DNA from: Atrina japonica
Taxonomy: Eukaryota > Mollusca > Bivalvia > Pterioida > Pinnidae
Assembly (NCBI GenBank): GCA_030159075.1
Contig: BROG01001178.1
Span: 43,144 to 107,143, forward strand
Length of the DNA stretch: 64,000 nt
Direction of reading: 5' to 3'
The notes below the pieces were generated by a model that saw nothing but the letters and a program-made list of their open reading frames with translations, was not told the DNA's origin and did no database searches. The first letter of the stretch is position 1, and each line of letters starts with the position of its first letter. Of this stretch, positions 45,211-57,969 are shown one piece after another. The position numbers and the translations under genes are program-made.

Positions 45211-46186
45211 CAGGGGTTGCGCTGGGCTTCGCCAGTGTTGCGATTTTTTATTTCAACTGGCGACAAAAAATAGCTTCTGGCGATTTTTCTGGCACCTCCA
45301 TTTTATTGAAGTATTAAGACATCTAGGTTACATAAGTCAATTATATCTTCCAAATGGTCATCAGGAACAGGAACTAACAACCCTGTTTATTAATTACAGT
45401 CATCAAACAATAAAGAGGTGTTATTACCGGACGAGTGCTGGGGTAATTACACACACAACGACCTGTATAGCAGTCATGTACATGATTGCACAGACAAGGT
45501 GATTACCTGTATACATAAAACTCTACACCTATAAGCACTATCTATATGTTCTGTCCTATATACAGATTTAAAATACCAATATCATTAATGCTATATTAAA
45601 TTCATGCAGCTTGTATATCAATCCTAAAACGAAGCAAGATTGTGGTGTTTTCTACGACGTCCGCACTCTTCACCATAAACTATACAATGTAATGGAGGCA
45701 TCTGTTAAGCGACAATTTCAATGTAAAACAATGTTTTATTTCAATTACATAACATTTTAGATACAGGAAATAATGTCTTAATGTAACTCAATAAATTGAA
45801 TTAGATAAATTGACAGTAATGGAAGTTAACACAGTTATATAACCTCAATGTTATCAGCGATATATAAAGCTTTATATATCGCTGATGTTATTATTATTAT
45901 TTTTTACGTAGAAGCTGGCTCCGAAAATTGGAAACTGGCAACAGATTTTGACAAAGTTCTGGCCAGAATTTTTTTGGTGCCACAAATTTTTCAACCTGCG
46001 CAACCCATTTTGAAGTATAGGAAATATTTACAATTGAATTCATCACATCTAACAGGGCAAGAAATTGTATTTTTTCTACACATGTATTTGGTACTGGACT
46101 GGGTCCAAAATTGTTAAACTGGCGACAAGAAATCACAACTGGTGATTTTTCTGGCGACAAGATTTTTTGAGCCAGAGTAACCCCTG
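45211..46186. mobile_element. Non-autonomous TIR element, 976 bp, hAT-like ends
   Basis: Left end CAGGGGTTGCGCTGG and right end (reverse complement) CAGGGGTTACTCTGG, with CTGGCGACA repeated subterminally on both sides. Flanked by AATCA on both sides, a possible 5-bp target duplication. No transposase. Contains the 34-bp palindrome at 45853-45886. Confidence 0.7.
45853..45886. repeat. Perfect 34-bp palindrome
   Basis: ATCAGCGATATATAAAG followed immediately by its exact reverse complement, with no loop. Confidence 0.9.
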
Positions 46187-48528
46187 AATCAATCTTTTTT
46201 TACATTCATCATTTGAAATGGAAACACAAATTATGCAAAATCATATATATATATATATGTGTAAACTTGTAAACAGTGAGTACTTTTCACGGAGGTGATC
46301 TCGGACATTGTGCCCTACACATAACATTGCAGATCCAGCGAAATCAAATTATTTCCAATACTCAAAGGACATAACTTCCAGTAAGCAGAAATCCCCATCG
46401 AAAAGGACTCATAGTGAGGTTTCGAAAAGCAAATTATTTCGACCTCGAAGAGATCCACTAAAAAAATTCTCAAAAAATGAAAAGGATAAGCAATCACCAA
46501 AGACTTCCAGTACAAGTAAGATGCAGAAGATCGTTAGTCAAATATAGAAAAATGTGGCAATCCAGTCATCTTGAAAAGGACTCATAGTGAAGGTTTCGGA
46601 GAAACACAAAATCTAATTACAACGCATGGAAGGAAAGAGATAGGGATACCACATTTGATACAGTGCTAAACGAATGTGCCTCGAAGAAGAGATTTTGGCA
46701 AAGACTCACAAAGTGCAAAAAAATTGTGAAAGTGAAAAACTCTGTCGCGCATTACTTTAAAACCGCACACCAAGGCTTGAGACTTGCCGAAAAAAAGTAC
46801 CTGAACTTTCAGATCATAAATTGTTAGGCGTAAAAGCAATCGTCAAAGAAATGCGATGACATGACAAAAAGCTCCGATCAACCGTACAAGAAAGACTCTT
46901 AAGTTTCACCTACCTACCCCTTCTTTGTGAGGATGATCGTTTGAAAATATAATTTTTGCTCGTTTATTTATTTTGTTCTGTCTTTTAATTAATATCAGTC
47001 ATTATTGAAAATGTCAATTTATTATTGTAGGGAAAATGCATGTGAATTTCGCGAATCATGGCCCAGGATAAATCAACTAAAATGACAGACAATTAGCTGT
47101 AGTATGTTTGTAAGAATATTGCTAAAACATATGGATTAGAAATACTTAGAAAATGTTGATAACTTGAAATAAAATTAGAGAAGTGATAGCCATTAGACAA
47201 AAATAGAAAGGGGGTTAGTTCTCTTAAAAAATGATAAAAGCAGACTCTGTATTTTTAAAAACCGTAAAATTCTAACATCATAGAAAATGAAGAACTCACT
47301 TGAAGGCCTAAAGGGGGAAAACCCAGAGAATTACGAGTTGTGCATACAAGAAACTTGCACCACGAATAAAACTTTCATACACGAAAATCTAGGTTTAATG
47401 AAAAATAGATACATAGGTGAAAATACGAGGAACAGGATTCTCATAATAGTGAAAATAATATAAAAAATAAAGTATTATCTTATTTTATGGTACATGAACA
47501 AAAATTTTAAATTATCAACATGGAGAGAATGAGGATACCACCTTATATTTTCCTACTTTGTGCTTTTAGTACTTATATGACAAAGAAATGCAGTGCAGTA
47601 TGAAATACAGAATGTGCGCAAGTGTTTTAAATAGACCCCCTGAAAAAGAGATGTTAATGTAACCATTATATGTAACCGATTTTGGCAGCCCCCACAGACT
47701 ACCCATGCAAACGTGCAAGTAAATCTGTTCCTCTTTCCAGGTAAGGTTATATTGCGTCCAATAATTGTGAAAGTGAAAAACAATCTGACATTTAACCGAA
47801 GTACATCGCGCATTGAGTGTAGCAAAAGAAAAAGTAAAAATCTATTATGTAATGTTTACATGAAATAGAGCGTTTAAAGAGAGAATCGGCAGTTGAGAGA
47901 TTCCGTACAGCACTGTACCAATTTAGCTAAGGAGTCCGAGACTTGCCGACGATGTCAAGTAAAAGACCTGAAGATAGAGAATGATGTTTAATGGTATCGG
48001 TCACGACTGATACAATTTTACAAATCTTTACATGAACGATCTCACGATGAAATTTTGAGTTGATAGGTAACGTGGTATTTCAATGGCATTTTAACATTCA
48101 GTGTTTGTTTTCGCTGTGAACAAACCATGAATTTTCATCAAAACATAAATAGCACGTATCGCTTTGTCACTGTAAATTCAGTGTATATTCAACGAGCTGA
48201 CATTAGTATGACATTGTAAAAGCATCCGACAAAAAGCAAACGGGTCAGCATTCGTCGTCCCCAGCGTAACCGTGATTCCATGAAGATGAAGATTGTGAGA
48301 ACAATGACTCAAAGGGCGTTTGTAAGTTTCACCTACAATCACCCCTGGATGCAGTCTTTGTGAGACAAAGGTGCTATTGACATTCACCTTTTCGTTTTGA
48401 TACTGATAGAATAAAGAAACCTTCATATAATTTTTGGCATCCCTTACACCAGCTCAAGTTGAGAGTGGTCTGAAGGGTATTTATTTAAAAGCAATTGCTA
48501 CTGTTACGCACATGTCTAACGTTTAATT

Positions 48529-48744
48529 TTGCGCATTTCAGGAGAAGACATAATCAGAGGGATAAGCCAAGGTCATTGTGATTTTTGTTATGAGAAAATG
48601 TCACAAGCTTTAAAGTATTTTAGTATGGATAATAGACACTGTCTACATGAAATGTTTACGTCTTGCAAAAAAGGTGAGTGCATGTGTCAGATTTTTCTCG
48701 AGAAAATGAGAGAAAACAGTTATCACGATCAGTCGAAATGTTAA
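48529..48744 (+). other. Cys/His-rich 71-codon open frame
   Basis: Reads HCDFCYEKMSQALKYFSMD, then RHCLHEMFTSCKKGECMCQ: the spacing C-x2-C ... H-C-x2-H ... C-x4-C-x-C looks metal-binding. It lies inside the decayed Gypsy region, so it may be part of that or another element. Family unknown; no flanking exon identified. Confidence 0.3.
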
Positions 48745-49746
48745 CTTTAAACATACACGTTTCAACATTCTGAGAAAAAAGAGTAAAGACAGTTCACTAA
48801 AAACAAAATCAAAAGGAGAATGGTCTGACGTTTGAAGACTTATTTCTTGAGATTTAGTCGTTTCGAAAGCCCAGAACAATCTATTTCCGACATCAGTAAA
48901 AGAAATTGTCAACTAACAATGATGTAGACAAATGCCAACCCAGGAAAACTACTACGGGTCGCAGCTGTAATAGTGAAAAAGAACATTGTATTTTTATGTG
49001 GTAAACAGGACATAAAAATGAAATGTTGTACAGGTTGTAAATCTGCCAAATATTGTTCAAAGTTTGTAAGAATTGTATTAAGAATAAGAATTTTGCGGTT
49101 GCTGAAACATGTATGAGTATGTGGTAATTCCGTTTTAAACACTTACTTGTTAATGATGAATGTTAAAAAAAACTAGATGAAAAGGTCTCGGAGAACTTGT
49201 TGAGGCAATTTCAAAGTGGGTAAATGAGATTTGAGTCCCAAATTAGGGTAGTGTACATGAAGACAGAATAGAACTAGGGTAAAAAACCATTAGACATCTC
49301 AGAAATAGGGAAAGGGAAGGCATTAGTTTAAACTGTATTCCATTTATTTCAGCAAATGTAATATCTTCCAGAGTCAAACTGATGTTTAATAGAAACTCAA
49401 GCGTTACAAATGAGAGGGGATTTCCAGGAAAACAAAGAAAAAAAATGTTCTCTGTAAGAAATTCACAAAACGTATTCCCTCCGTCGTGGATTGAACTTGT
49501 TTGAAACCAATAGACATCTTGGACAAAAATAAGTAGTTGATCGATGAAACACCACAGTCATTGGAGAATTTGATATCAAACCACAGGTGGACATTAATTA
49601 GGAAGGAAAATGTATACTATGTACATTCTCCAAGAGTGAAAGATGATATAAAATGGAGAAACTTAAGGACGAAAAGTTCAAATCGGTACATTATATATTG
49701 AGAACGAACCATTGAGAGGTGAACAAAAGGCAGCTTACGTCTGTAT

Positions 49747-49750
<4 letters not shown>

Positions 49751-49782
<32 letters not shown>
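49751..49782. repeat. A32 homopolymer
   Basis: Uninterrupted run of 32 A followed by two near-copies of AATGGTTCT. Confidence 0.97.
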
Positions 49783-49785
<3 letters not shown>

Positions 49786-51700
49786 TTCTAGCAGGTAGTC
49801 AATGGTTCTCGCTTTTAGATCAGGGTAAAGCACATCAGGGGTTTGTTACAGATAGTCCCGTCATCTGTTTGTGACTACGTATGGAACCGGATATAACTTT
49901 GGAGTAACGGTTCATGAACGAATGCAAGGGTAAATATTTTTCTTCCCTACCTTGATGAATAGTGTGTGGGTAGATCCATGAAACCATCTTAGATTTCTGA
50001 GGAGACAAATAGAAGCCGGGAAAAAACTCTTCACTCAGAGTTGTTCGCTATTGGTATTACCAAAGATTTATAGTCAAAAGATCTCGAAGCGGTTACCAGC
50101 AGAAGGATAGTGACGAGTATAGGGATTCATTGACTATCGTCTTTCCCAGACTGGGCATATATATCTCCTTCGTGATGATAAAGATTCAAAGCATACATTT
50201 AAGGAGGAAAAGTGCTTCAAATGAGATGGGATTCGACTTGACAATCTCCCCACATCGGCATATCCCGAGTTCATTTGTAGTTCAGGTAGACGCATCAAGA
50301 TTTGGGTGCGATTAAATAGATGGTATTGAGTCCATCATCAAAGATGAAATTGGAAGGACATACGAGATAAACGCCTAACTTTATTGTGTACAGCAATGTA
50401 CACAATTTGCTTTGGGTACAGGATCTAGCTGATTTCAAGTTTTCACGACAAACCTGGTACCATAATGATGCTGATGGCCTTACAGTTGGTCATAACTAGT
50501 CAGTTTTCAGAAACTTGGGACTTTCAACACCATACAAGTCAAATTATGCAGCTATTTCTTGAGTCATTACACCAAGAAGAAAACGTTGTATTCCTTCGTT
50601 TCATAAAGCTATTTAGCGAAAAGTACTAACAAAATCAGACAGGAAGAACATGGATGGGAACACCAAAATTTTTGCGTGATTTGTCAAAGTTACAAATAGG
50701 AACTGATAGTTTCTAGGCATTCAAGAAGAAGGAACTCATTCCACAGTAGTGTATAATGTGGGTCATTGGAGTACTCAGTTTGAAGTGAAAGGTTCTTCTG
50801 GCCGAACTATTGTGAGTATTAAAAGCAAGAAACCAGATGAGCACCGTTCAATTACAACATGGTATCCATCGATCAGGGTCAATAGGAGGTTATGAGTTAT
50901 TTTGGGGATGGATTAGTTCTCTATAACAAAATGAGTAAAAACCGTCCTTTGTTTGTAGGTTTGGAATGCCCATAGATTACATCATGACCAAGGTTTTGAG
51001 AATCGTTCTTTCACTGTATTTTTAAAAAACCCCATACCATCCAGAAGGTAATTTGAAAGATTTAACCAATACTTCAGACTTATCAAGAATGCAAACGAGA
51101 TTCACACTCAACAAATTAGCACATGCATCATTCTACAGGTTAACCATTTTATCTCCTTTTTGCATAGTTGAAATGAAGAACAACTGATGGAAGCATCTCA
51201 AGAGCAAGTTCAGAAAATGGGGATCAATTTTGCCAAGAAATATAAACAAATCAGGGGTAAAAATACCAGAGAATATTAGTAAAAACCATTCCTTGTTCGC
51301 AATCTTGCGTCCAGAAAAGTATTTGCGTTGTTAAATGTGGTACATACAAAATTTTTTTAAAATTCGTAGATTGCATCGAAATCATCTATTGCACCACGAA
51401 TTACCAAAGAAAACTAAACAGAAAGTTGTAAGGACAGAAGCAACTCTTCGACCAACTATACACGAAATAATTGAAAGAACAAATAGCCAAACCTTTTATT
51501 CCTGCAACCACAATGAAAAAAACAATGATAACCAGCAATGAGGATAGGATTTAAAAATGGTGGGACTAGATTGATTATATACCAGACAGTATGATATGAC
51601 TTCTTCAGAAGAGCAAAAGACAGAAAGTTATACCAATGACGCAACAGATGCTCCACCTAATGCCCAGAGAGATCCGACAACCACCACTTTTATGACAGTT

Positions 51701-53271
51701 TAGGGACACCTAATTACTTACATAATTAAACTTTTCTAGTCAGTGAAAACATGTATTCTAGCTTTTGTAGATAGTTCTTCGGTTTTCCTGTTATTTTTTT
51801 TGTATTGTTGTCCCATTGTTTTATAAATTGTAAAGTATTATCTCTAAGTATGATTGCTACATTAATTTATGTTGTACAGAAACTTTCATAACATTTATAC
51901 AAGGTACTGACTATTTTAACTGTCTCATAACAAATATTGGTGAACAAAATAAGTTTGTGCTTATGCATAAGAGTATGCTATACCCTAGGTATGTATTTTA
52001 TTGTGTTGACAACATGGATTTATTTTGGACTTGTTTTAATAGTGTCAGGGTACCTCCTATTTAGTCATGATCCATTATATGTCGGGGAGGGTGCTCTCCC
52101 ACAAGTCGACAAGAAGGGGTAATGTGCAGGCATGCGATTCCAGGACCCATAAAAAGCGAATCTAAATCACCTTATATTATATTGCCTTTTCAAACAATTT
52201 AGAAGTGTGCATCGTAAATTTTAGAAAGTACATAGCGTGTAAAACTTATAAGAAACATGACAAAGACCGCGTGGGGATATCAAATTTCACTCGTTCAATT
52301 AAAGGTATCAGAGTAAAGTATAATACAGAAGTTTTATAAAAGTAATGTTTAGTAAATGCAGATGATACAGTTGAGAGATTTACAGTAGTCCGAGTTTGTA
52401 TCAGATGGATCACCGAAAGGAGTCTTTAAAGATTACTACTTCACCGATCGGAGAATGTAAACCTTATTTTAAGAAAGAATTTGCAAAATACTATAACATG
52501 CCTCTTCAGCCTTATTTTACAAATGATAAATGAATGTAGATGCACTCTCAGCATTTTGATTGTATGTGTAGGCAATTTTGAGGAGATTGATAGTTATTCA
52601 TAAAAAAGTAACAAGAGAGTAGTCAAAGAATACAAATCACTTTGTAATAATATACCAACCTTGAGATCTTAACTAAGTAATTTTCATGATCTGATAATCC
52701 AAAAGCTTTTACCTATTTTGGATTTCAGAGAGCATTGTAGTATGTTAAACTGCATTTAGAATTATGATATAAACATGTATGTACCAGGACGCCATTAAAA
52801 AGAAACACACAAGTATCTGATTCCTTCCCTCGTTCACAAGAACAATAAATTATACAAAATAAGATAGATGCAAGGTTAGGCATTAAAAAAATAATATCTG
52901 ATTGCATTTTGGCAGTTGATATGATCAATAAATTATACGGCAAGTTGGTAATACTAAATCCCTATTGGTAAAATTACTGTCATACTGTCATTTTCAGAAG
53001 AAAACATCCCAGAATGCTTCTGTTTACTGATATTTTTGGTTGCTATGTTTTCTTAAACTCACCAAGTAATTATAACAATCATTAAGTTATTATAAAATAA
53101 CTGAAGTTTATGTGAATCATTCATAAACATGAATGGAACTATATCATGTCAGACGTGGTTATTGGTTTATCAATTTCATAATTGTGGTTTCAGCTCGGAA
53201 AGATGTATTCTTTTTTGAAGCCACATTAATTTTGCAGGTACCAAAACTTTCTACATCTTTAACTAATAGTC
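51701..53271. other. Intergenic, nothing recognised
   Basis: AT-rich; no gene or clear repeat supported. Confidence 0.5.
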
Positions 53272-53529
53272 AGGACCCAGTTGTTCATCTCTTGGTTAAA
53301 TTTAACCAACGTTTAAATATAACCCTCGATTATATATGGTAACAAAGGGATATACAACCTAGGATTAAAATCTTGATAAAAGTACCAATTAACAGCCACT
53401 TTGAAAAAATAGCCCTTAATTGGTTAAAATATGTAAACGAGCCTGAAAGTTTGGCTGAATTTTTAATTCTTGGTTATGATATTTAACCTAGGGTTAAAAT
53501 TTAACCAATAGATGAACAGGTGGGCCCAG
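53272..53529. mobile_element. ~258-bp palindromic MITE
   Basis: The left end GGACCCAGTTGTTCATCTCT and GGTTAAATTTAACC are mirrored at the right end (GGTTAAAATTTAACC ... AGATGAACAGGTGGGCCC). No ORF. Confidence 0.65.
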
Positions 53530-53599
53530 ATTGTTGTTAATCAATGGTAAACAATGGGCTAACTGTAGGTTAAATTTAAGGACGTGTTGTGAAAGCGGG

Positions 53600-53765
53600 T
53601 TTAGGGCCGGTATTCATAAAGATTCTTAAGTTTTATACTTCAAGTAACACTTAAATAGAAAATAAATTTTTAGCTAAGAAATAATTCTTAAGTGAAATTC
53701 ACAAAGATGCTAAGAGTAATCCTTACCTAAGTAATACTTAAGTACGTTACCAAGGGAAATCCGGG
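53600..53765. repeat. MITE-like fragment
   Basis: Starts GGGCCGGTATTCATAAAGAT and has several ATTCTTAAG/ACTTAAG segments in both orientations. The opposite end is not clear. Confidence 0.4.
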
Positions 53766-54093
53766 GAAAAGTCCAGTTTGCAAATAAATTTTGCCAACCA
53801 AAACATCGATTTGGTACCCACCAAAGCGTGAATAAAGCCGAATGAAACTCAAGATGACCGTTTGTTTTTAAATCTGAAAGCTCAAACATTTGATGCTTTG
53901 AAATTTAAACTGACTCGATATCCTCCTGTAATAAACTTAATCAATTTCTGCAGTTATTGTATGCATGTAAAAGGCATTTACAGAGTGACAGACGTATCCA
54001 GAGTTGAATCTTTATTTATACCGGCCCAGATGTCTAACAGCTGATATGCAATATCTACAAAGCTACAAAGTCTTCATAAACAAACGACAAGGA

Positions 54094-54360
54094 GAGCCGA
54101 TCTGGCTCAGTCGGTAGCGCGGTCGACTCTTGGTCATGAGTTCGAGTCCAGCCGCGGCAGGTTGGTTTCCTGTCTGTCGGATGAGACAGTAAAAACCGAG
54201 GTCCCGTGTCACAGTAGGTGCCGACACGTTAAAGAACCCTCACTGCCGTAAGTGCCGAGCATAGGCCAAAAATTTGAAGCCCTTCACCGGCATTTGGTGA
54301 CGTCTCCATATGAGTGAAATATTCTTGAGTGGGACGTTAAACAACAATAAACAATCAAAC
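54094..54360 (+). mobile_element. SINE family S1, copy 4, with 16-bp target duplication
   Basis: A box TGGCTCAGTCGGTAGCGCG, B box GAGTTCGAGTCC, full body and A-rich tail. Perfect 16-bp flanking repeat AAACAAACGACAAGGA (54078-54093 and 54361-54376). Confidence 0.93.
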
Positions 54361-54637
54361 AAACAAACGACAAGGACGCTTCAAATTACATAGGTACAAT
54401 TTTAATTATACAGATGGTTTATTCGTATAAGTTAAAATCTGATTGACTTTTTGTATTATTCATGTATGAGAAAAGTTTGTAGAAATTATACCCCATTCAT
54501 ACGACGAAAATTTGCTTATATGTGCAAATTTACTCATGAGTAAATATACACACATAAGTAAAAGTTAATTTGCTATGCGTTCAGCAGAGATTTATGTACC
54601 GTGAGTAAATTCCAAAATTGTCATTTAAAATAAGGAG

Positions 54638-55805
54638 ATGGACCACTTCAGACGTGTGAATTTTCACAGGAAAAGGGTATTCCCTTACTATTTGGGTATA
54701 GGACTAGCTTTTGGATGTTCCCGAATGAAGGAAACTAGAAGGAAAATCCGATCCACTGATTGGTACGATAGAATCGTACTTAATGACTTTAAGGACGAAG
54801 ATTGGTATGAGAATTTTCGAATGAAAAAGGAAACACATTTTTTAAATTTTGTGAAAAATTGGAAATTGCTTTGGCCCCTGCCCCAAACACAGTAGAAACG
54901 CCGTTGGATGTAAAGAAAAAGGTAGCTATTGCCATCTACTGGTTAGCGTCATCAGCGGAATATCGGACGATTGGAAATCTTTTTGGTGTTGCAAAAAATC
55001 TACCGTGCATGATTGCATACATCAAGTTTGCAATGCCATTATGGACAATTTGCTCAAGGAATATGTGTGTTTTTTCCAAAGGAGAGAAGTTGAAGAAAGT
55101 AATCAAGGGGTATGAGGAAAGATGGGGATTCCCAAACTGTGGTGGGGCGATTGATGGCACGCATATTCCGATCATAGCCCCTAGGCATTCCCATGGAGAC
55201 TACTTTTAAAACAGGAAGGGGTTTTACTCCTTGATTCTGCAGGGTGTTTGCGACCACAGCTATATCTTTAGAGACATAAACATAGGATGGCCAGGAAGGG
55301 TACACGATGCCCGCGTTTTTGCAAATTCGGAAATTTATCTCAAAGGAGATAATGGTTCCTTGTTTCCAGAGTGGAGAAAAATCATATTGGTGAAAGTACT
55401 ATGCCAGTAGTTCTTCTTGGCGACCCAGCTTATCCTTTGAAGACTTGGCTTTTGAAGCCATACACTAACAGATCTACCCTTACAGAAACTCAATCTACTT
55501 TCAACTATCGTTTAAGTAGAGCACGAATGACCATTGAAAATTCATTTGGTCGTTTGAAAGGTAGATGGCGTTGTCTACAGAAAAGACTTGACGTTGAAGT
55601 TGAATTTGCTTGTACTGTAATCGGAGCTTGTGTTGTTTTACATAACTTTTGTGAAAATGAGAAAGAAGACTATATTTGGGACACATATTCGGATGACACT
55701 GACAATGACGATGAAGATCCACAGGATGGTGACGTGGAAGTTATTCGCTGTGTCAAAGCCATGCGAGATGACATTGCTGCTGCTTTTTCAAACAATATCC
55801 TTTGA
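54638..55805 (+). pseudogene. Harbinger transposase (HARBI1-like, DDE_Tnp_4), broken
   Basis: Reads from MDHFRRVNFHRKRVFPYY through WFGFPNC-type sequence to CCVVLHNF-type C-terminus. Catalytic landmarks are present: GAIDGTHIPI (first Asp codon at 55153), [11 protein letters not shown] (second Asp), and [17 protein letters not shown] (Glu region). Damage: a frameshift near 54870, an in-frame TAA at 55207-55209 next to NRKGFYS, and a frameshift near 55370. The enzyme would cut and paste the element but cannot be made intact from this copy. Confidence 0.9.
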
Positions 55806-55985
55806 ATTATGTTATGTTTTGTACTCACGTGGTACTTGAACTTTATTATTTTAATTTTGCTGACAATCACTATGAAAACTCAAATGTTCACAGGTCGAAG
55901 AAAAAAAAAATTCTGTTATAAAATGTTGAAGTACAAACAATGGTTTGATAAATTAAGTATAAAACAATAATGTAAATGGAAATAT

Positions 55986-56523
55986 GTTTTTATTGTTGTT
56001 TTAAGTTCCACTTAAACATAGTTCAATCATATTGAGACATAACCAATTCCAGTGAAGGGCTTCAAATTTTGGCCTATGCTCGGCAATTACGACCTTTGAG
56101 CAGTGAGGGTTCTTTAAAGTGCCGAGACTCACTGTGACATGGGACCTCGGGTTTTACTGTCTCAGTCTGAAGGACAGGGCCACTTTTCACAAAAAAATTC
56201 TTACGATTAAAATAACTCGTAATCGTAAGATTGTAAATTTGAGATATAAGATACTTTGTACTTTAAATTGATAATAATTATATTCTAAATAATTATCTCA
56301 AATTGATTTCAGCAAAATTTGGTAAAATAAAGTTGCAATTTCACCAATAAGTCAGATTGAAATTTGAGCACTTACAACCTTACGAGTCATTTTTATCGTA
56401 ATATTCTTTTTTTGTGAAAAGGGGCCCAGGAGTATATCCCAGTTGGCTACCATACCAATTATTATACTTCTCTGCCCAATCCGAGGATCGAACCCGGGTC
56501 GCAATAAGGAAAAGCCAGTGTGC
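55986..56523 (-). mobile_element. SINE family S1, copy 5, split by a MITE
   Basis: On the minus strand: a tRNA-like head with GGGTTCGATCCTCGGATTG, then the MITE (56177-56427), then the SINE body (CTGAGACAGTAAAACCCGAG, AAAGAACCCTCACTGCTCAA) and tail. It lies inside the Harbinger element between its two genes. Confidence 0.8.
56177..56427. mobile_element. ~250-bp MITE nested in the SINE
   Basis: Left end GGGCCACTTTTCACAAAAAA and right end, reverse-complemented, GGGCCCCTTTTCACAAAAAA. The inverted similarity continues through TTACGATTAAAA to TACGAGT. No ORF. Confidence 0.8.
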
Positions 56524-56955
56524 TAACAAATTAAAATGAATACCAACACAATGTAATGCACTAGATCTGTTAAGAAAATAAATGTCAAAACATGAATGAA
56601 TACAAAGGAAACACGCGTACGACTACAAAACATGAAGCGTTTCTTGTGAAAATAATATGTCCATTTTTAGTGAAAATAAAAACAAACACATCATTATACA
56701 CTCACAATTTCTATACTTTAGAAAAAGCATACGGATGTCATTATTAATATAGTAACTCATAATACAGAACTCTTTTCTTAAGGACACTGCAAAATATTTA
56801 AAAGATACGTTGATATCATAAAAAACCGTGTAACAGGATTATGATCACATTCCTTGTGGCCTTTAAGTAACGGTATTAGATCAACTTGTAGCAGGTCTAA
56901 AAACTCAAATGTTCCAAAGTTACAGATTAAAAAACAATAAGTAGAATCCTCATGA

Positions 56956-57969
56956 TTATCTATCCTGGGAGATTGGCTCCGATATGGTGGTAATTGGTTG
57001 GCACCCCGAAAACTGTTGACCTTGCATATTTGGCGAAGTCATTTGCGGTGCCCCTTGACCTCCTAACACTTGATTAACAGATGCAAACGATGGCGCGCTA
57101 GTTGGATATGGCTGTCTGTTGAAAAAAAACGCCCCCATAATCATTTGCATCATGTTAAACTGATGCTGTCTTTCCTCTCTCTTTTGTCTTTCGTCCAGAC
57201 TCCATTTTTGCTCTTTCCATGTCCATTTTTCTGTTTTTCCAAATCTAACTTTCGGCGTTCTAGATCAATAAATTTGTCCTCAGCTTTCTCATTTGAGCTA
57301 TTAAAACTGTCCATTACCGAGGTTAATGCCAATTCAAGTTTACTTTTTACGCGCCTTTTTCTTTCCAGTTTTTGTAGTTACTTTCTCTGTTGATTTACTT
57401 GTGGTCGCGTTTGCAGACTCGTTGCCTTTTTCTTCCTCTGTTATCTGTATTGCTAATATCTTTAACTTCTGTGTCATCCTTTGGGTTCGAGTCCAGGCAA
57501 CATTCATCATTATATCCAGACTCATCTAGATTTTCAAGAGGACGGACACCTGTATCAGACTCAGAATCACTGGATCGCTTTCATTTTCACATTCAAAATA
57601 TCGTTTTTTACTCATTGTTTCTATCACTTTCACAGGCGAGGAAGCCGGTCGATTTCCAAGAATAGAATCTAGCTCCTCGAAATATTTACAGGTTCTTCTG
57701 CCTTTTCCACTTGTTTTAAGTTTGGTTTTAGTCTCTCTGTACATTCTCTTCAAAGTGTGAATTCTCACCTTACATTGTTCAGGTGCTCTTTCAAAGCCTT
57801 TGCTCATCAATTCATCAGACACGGACTTGTATATAGACCCATTGTTGATTTTCGGGTTTTCCATTTGCTCCTCTATAGCTTGTTCGTCCCAAATAGTTAA
57901 GAGAGCTTGGGTCTCTTCTTCTGTCCAAGCAGATCCGCGTTTGTTAGAGCTTCGCTTTCTCATCGCCAT
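56956..57969 (-). pseudogene. Harbinger Myb/SANT-like DNA-binding protein, frameshifted
   Basis: Starts at 57969 with MAMRKRSSNKRGSAWTEEET, a Myb/SANT-like (Myb_DNA-bind_4 type) helix domain. It continues through ERAPEQCKVRIHTLKRMYRE and KYFEELDSILGNRPASS. After about residue 125 (near 57590) the frame is broken. Further C-terminal pieces follow in shifted frames: an acidic segment, a coiled coil (KAEDKFIDLERRKLDLEKQK at 57150-57332) and a Gln/Pro-rich end (56956-57153). In intact Harbinger elements this protein guides the transposase to the TIRs and the nucleus. Confidence 0.8.

Larger units (their letters stand above)
46187..51700 (+). pseudogene. Decayed Ty3/Gypsy-type LTR retrotransposon body
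   Basis: An A-rich, frameshifted region with pieces of pol in the right order on the + strand. At about 49990-50060 is a segment resembling the RT thumb. At 50230-50310 are SAYPEF and FVVQVDASRFG, the start of the Gypsy RNase H. At 50950-51080 are HHDQGFENR and PYHPEGN, the integrase core landmarks. Many stops and shifts; no intact ORF and no LTR pair identified. The boundaries are approximate. Confidence 0.55.
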
